DNA of 6,432 nt, from the NCBI GenBank assembly GCA_007134805.1, contig SLKB01000128.1:1-6432 (forward strand). Direction: 5' to 3'. Positions 5,949-6,432 of this stretch are shown here, in pieces (the first letter of the stretch is position 1; each line of letters starts with the position of its first letter). A program made the position numbers and the translations under genes. Source of the stretch: Paracoccaceae bacterium. Its GTDB lineage: Bacteria > Pseudomonadota > Alphaproteobacteria > Rhodobacterales > Rhodobacteraceae. The notes beneath the pieces are model-generated. The model made no database searches, was not told where the DNA came from, and saw only the letters and a list, made by a program, of their open reading frames with translations.

Positions 5949-6432
5949 ATGCCAAAAAAAGAACTGAAGAACATCTCGGAGATCCGGCGCTTCTTCCACC
6001 GCAACGAGGATCCAATCTATTTCATCTCGGCGACCAACTTCAACCTTCTCGGCCTCGATGAATGGGTGAAGAACTTCAAGTATATCTGCTATATCGACTG
6101 TTATGACGGCAAGCATCCGAATGTCTTCTGCCCCTCGGAGCAGCCACATGCCGAGTTCCAGTCGATCGAGGATATCAACAATTACCTCCTGCAGCACAAG
6201 GAGGTCATCGATTTCATCAAGCGCCGTGGCGGAAAGCCCAAGTTCGTCTTCCTGATGTTCGACGAAGAGACCGAGCGGCTGTCCAAGGACCTCGGCGCCG
6301 AGGTCTGGTTCCCCAAGGCCGACCTGCGCACCCGAATGGATAACAAGATAGAGACTGTGCGCATCGGCAACAAGGCGGGCGTGCCCTCGGTCCCGAACGT
6401 GCTGGCCGAGGTCAAGAGCTACGAGCATCTGC
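5949..6432 (+). CDS. Probable ATP-grasp ligase, N-terminal part, 3' truncated by the window
   Basis: This frame starts MPKKELKNIS and stays open for 161 codons to the window end. No stop is reached, so the protein is incomplete. The visible part has two blocks: an N-terminal alpha/beta region (about 22-122, including YFISATNFNLLGL and KFVFLMFDEETERLSKDLG) like the pre-ATP-grasp domain, then RMDNKIETVRIGNKAGVPSVPN (129-150). The latter matches the entry to an ATP-grasp domain, where a conserved Lys precedes a helix and a Gly-Val-Pro turn, as in biotin carboxylase and carbamoyl-phosphate synthase. The ATP-binding loop and metal ligands would lie beyond the window and cannot be checked. The family couples ATP hydrolysis to acyl-phosphate formation and ligation to an amine, thiol or carboxybiotin nucleophile. 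It follows the decarboxylase by 35 bases and is surely co-transcribed, so an amine acceptor made by that enzyme is plausible. ORF reality is near certain; the ATP-grasp call is moderate. Confidence 0.82.
   Translation, partial: MPKKELKNISEIRRFFHRNEDPIYFISATNFNLLGLDEWVKNFKYICYIDCYDGKHPNVFCPSEQPHAEFQSIEDINNYLLQHKEVIDFIKRRGGKPKFVFLMFDEETERLSKDLGAEVWFPKADLRTRMDNKIETVRIGNKAGVPSVPNVLAEVKSYEHL

Overview
The window looks like chromosomal DNA from an alphaproteobacterium, most likely a Rhodobacterales-type organism. The grounds are a GC-rich composition (roughly 60 %, estimated by eye), strong G/C preference at third codon positions, and the style of the PAS/HisKA/REC hybrid kinase. The genus cannot be fixed from this sequence. 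All recognisable genes lie on the + strand.

Layout. Positions 1-1868 hold the 3' part of a membrane-bound hybrid sensor histidine kinase, whose start lies before the window. A 279-base intergenic stretch (1869-2147) follows, with small GC-rich dyads but no convincing gene. Three closely spaced genes come next and read as one operon: a nitrilase-superfamily carbon-nitrogen hydrolase (2148-3119), a very large PLP-dependent Orn/Lys/Arg-type decarboxylase (3175-5913), and the first 161 codons of a probable ATP-grasp ligase (5949 to the window end). The gaps are 55 and 35 bases, and each gene has a clear purine-rich ribosome binding site.

How the genes may work together. The decarboxylase should convert a basic amino acid, or a relative, to an amine. 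An ATP-grasp enzyme would typically join a carboxylate to an amine or other nucleophile using ATP, and a nitrilase-fold amidase would hydrolyse an amide or carbamoyl group. The set therefore suggests a small amine-conjugation or amine-processing pathway. That reading is inference, because no substrate is visible in the sequence. The decarboxylase is unusual: compared with E. coli LdcI it has about 160 extra residues before the PLP domain and about 39 extra residues between the PLP-binding Asp and Lys, and it lacks the usual PGHxGG-type motif. A hairpin followed by five T residues sits exactly at the hydrolase stop codon and may tune expression between the first and second operon genes.
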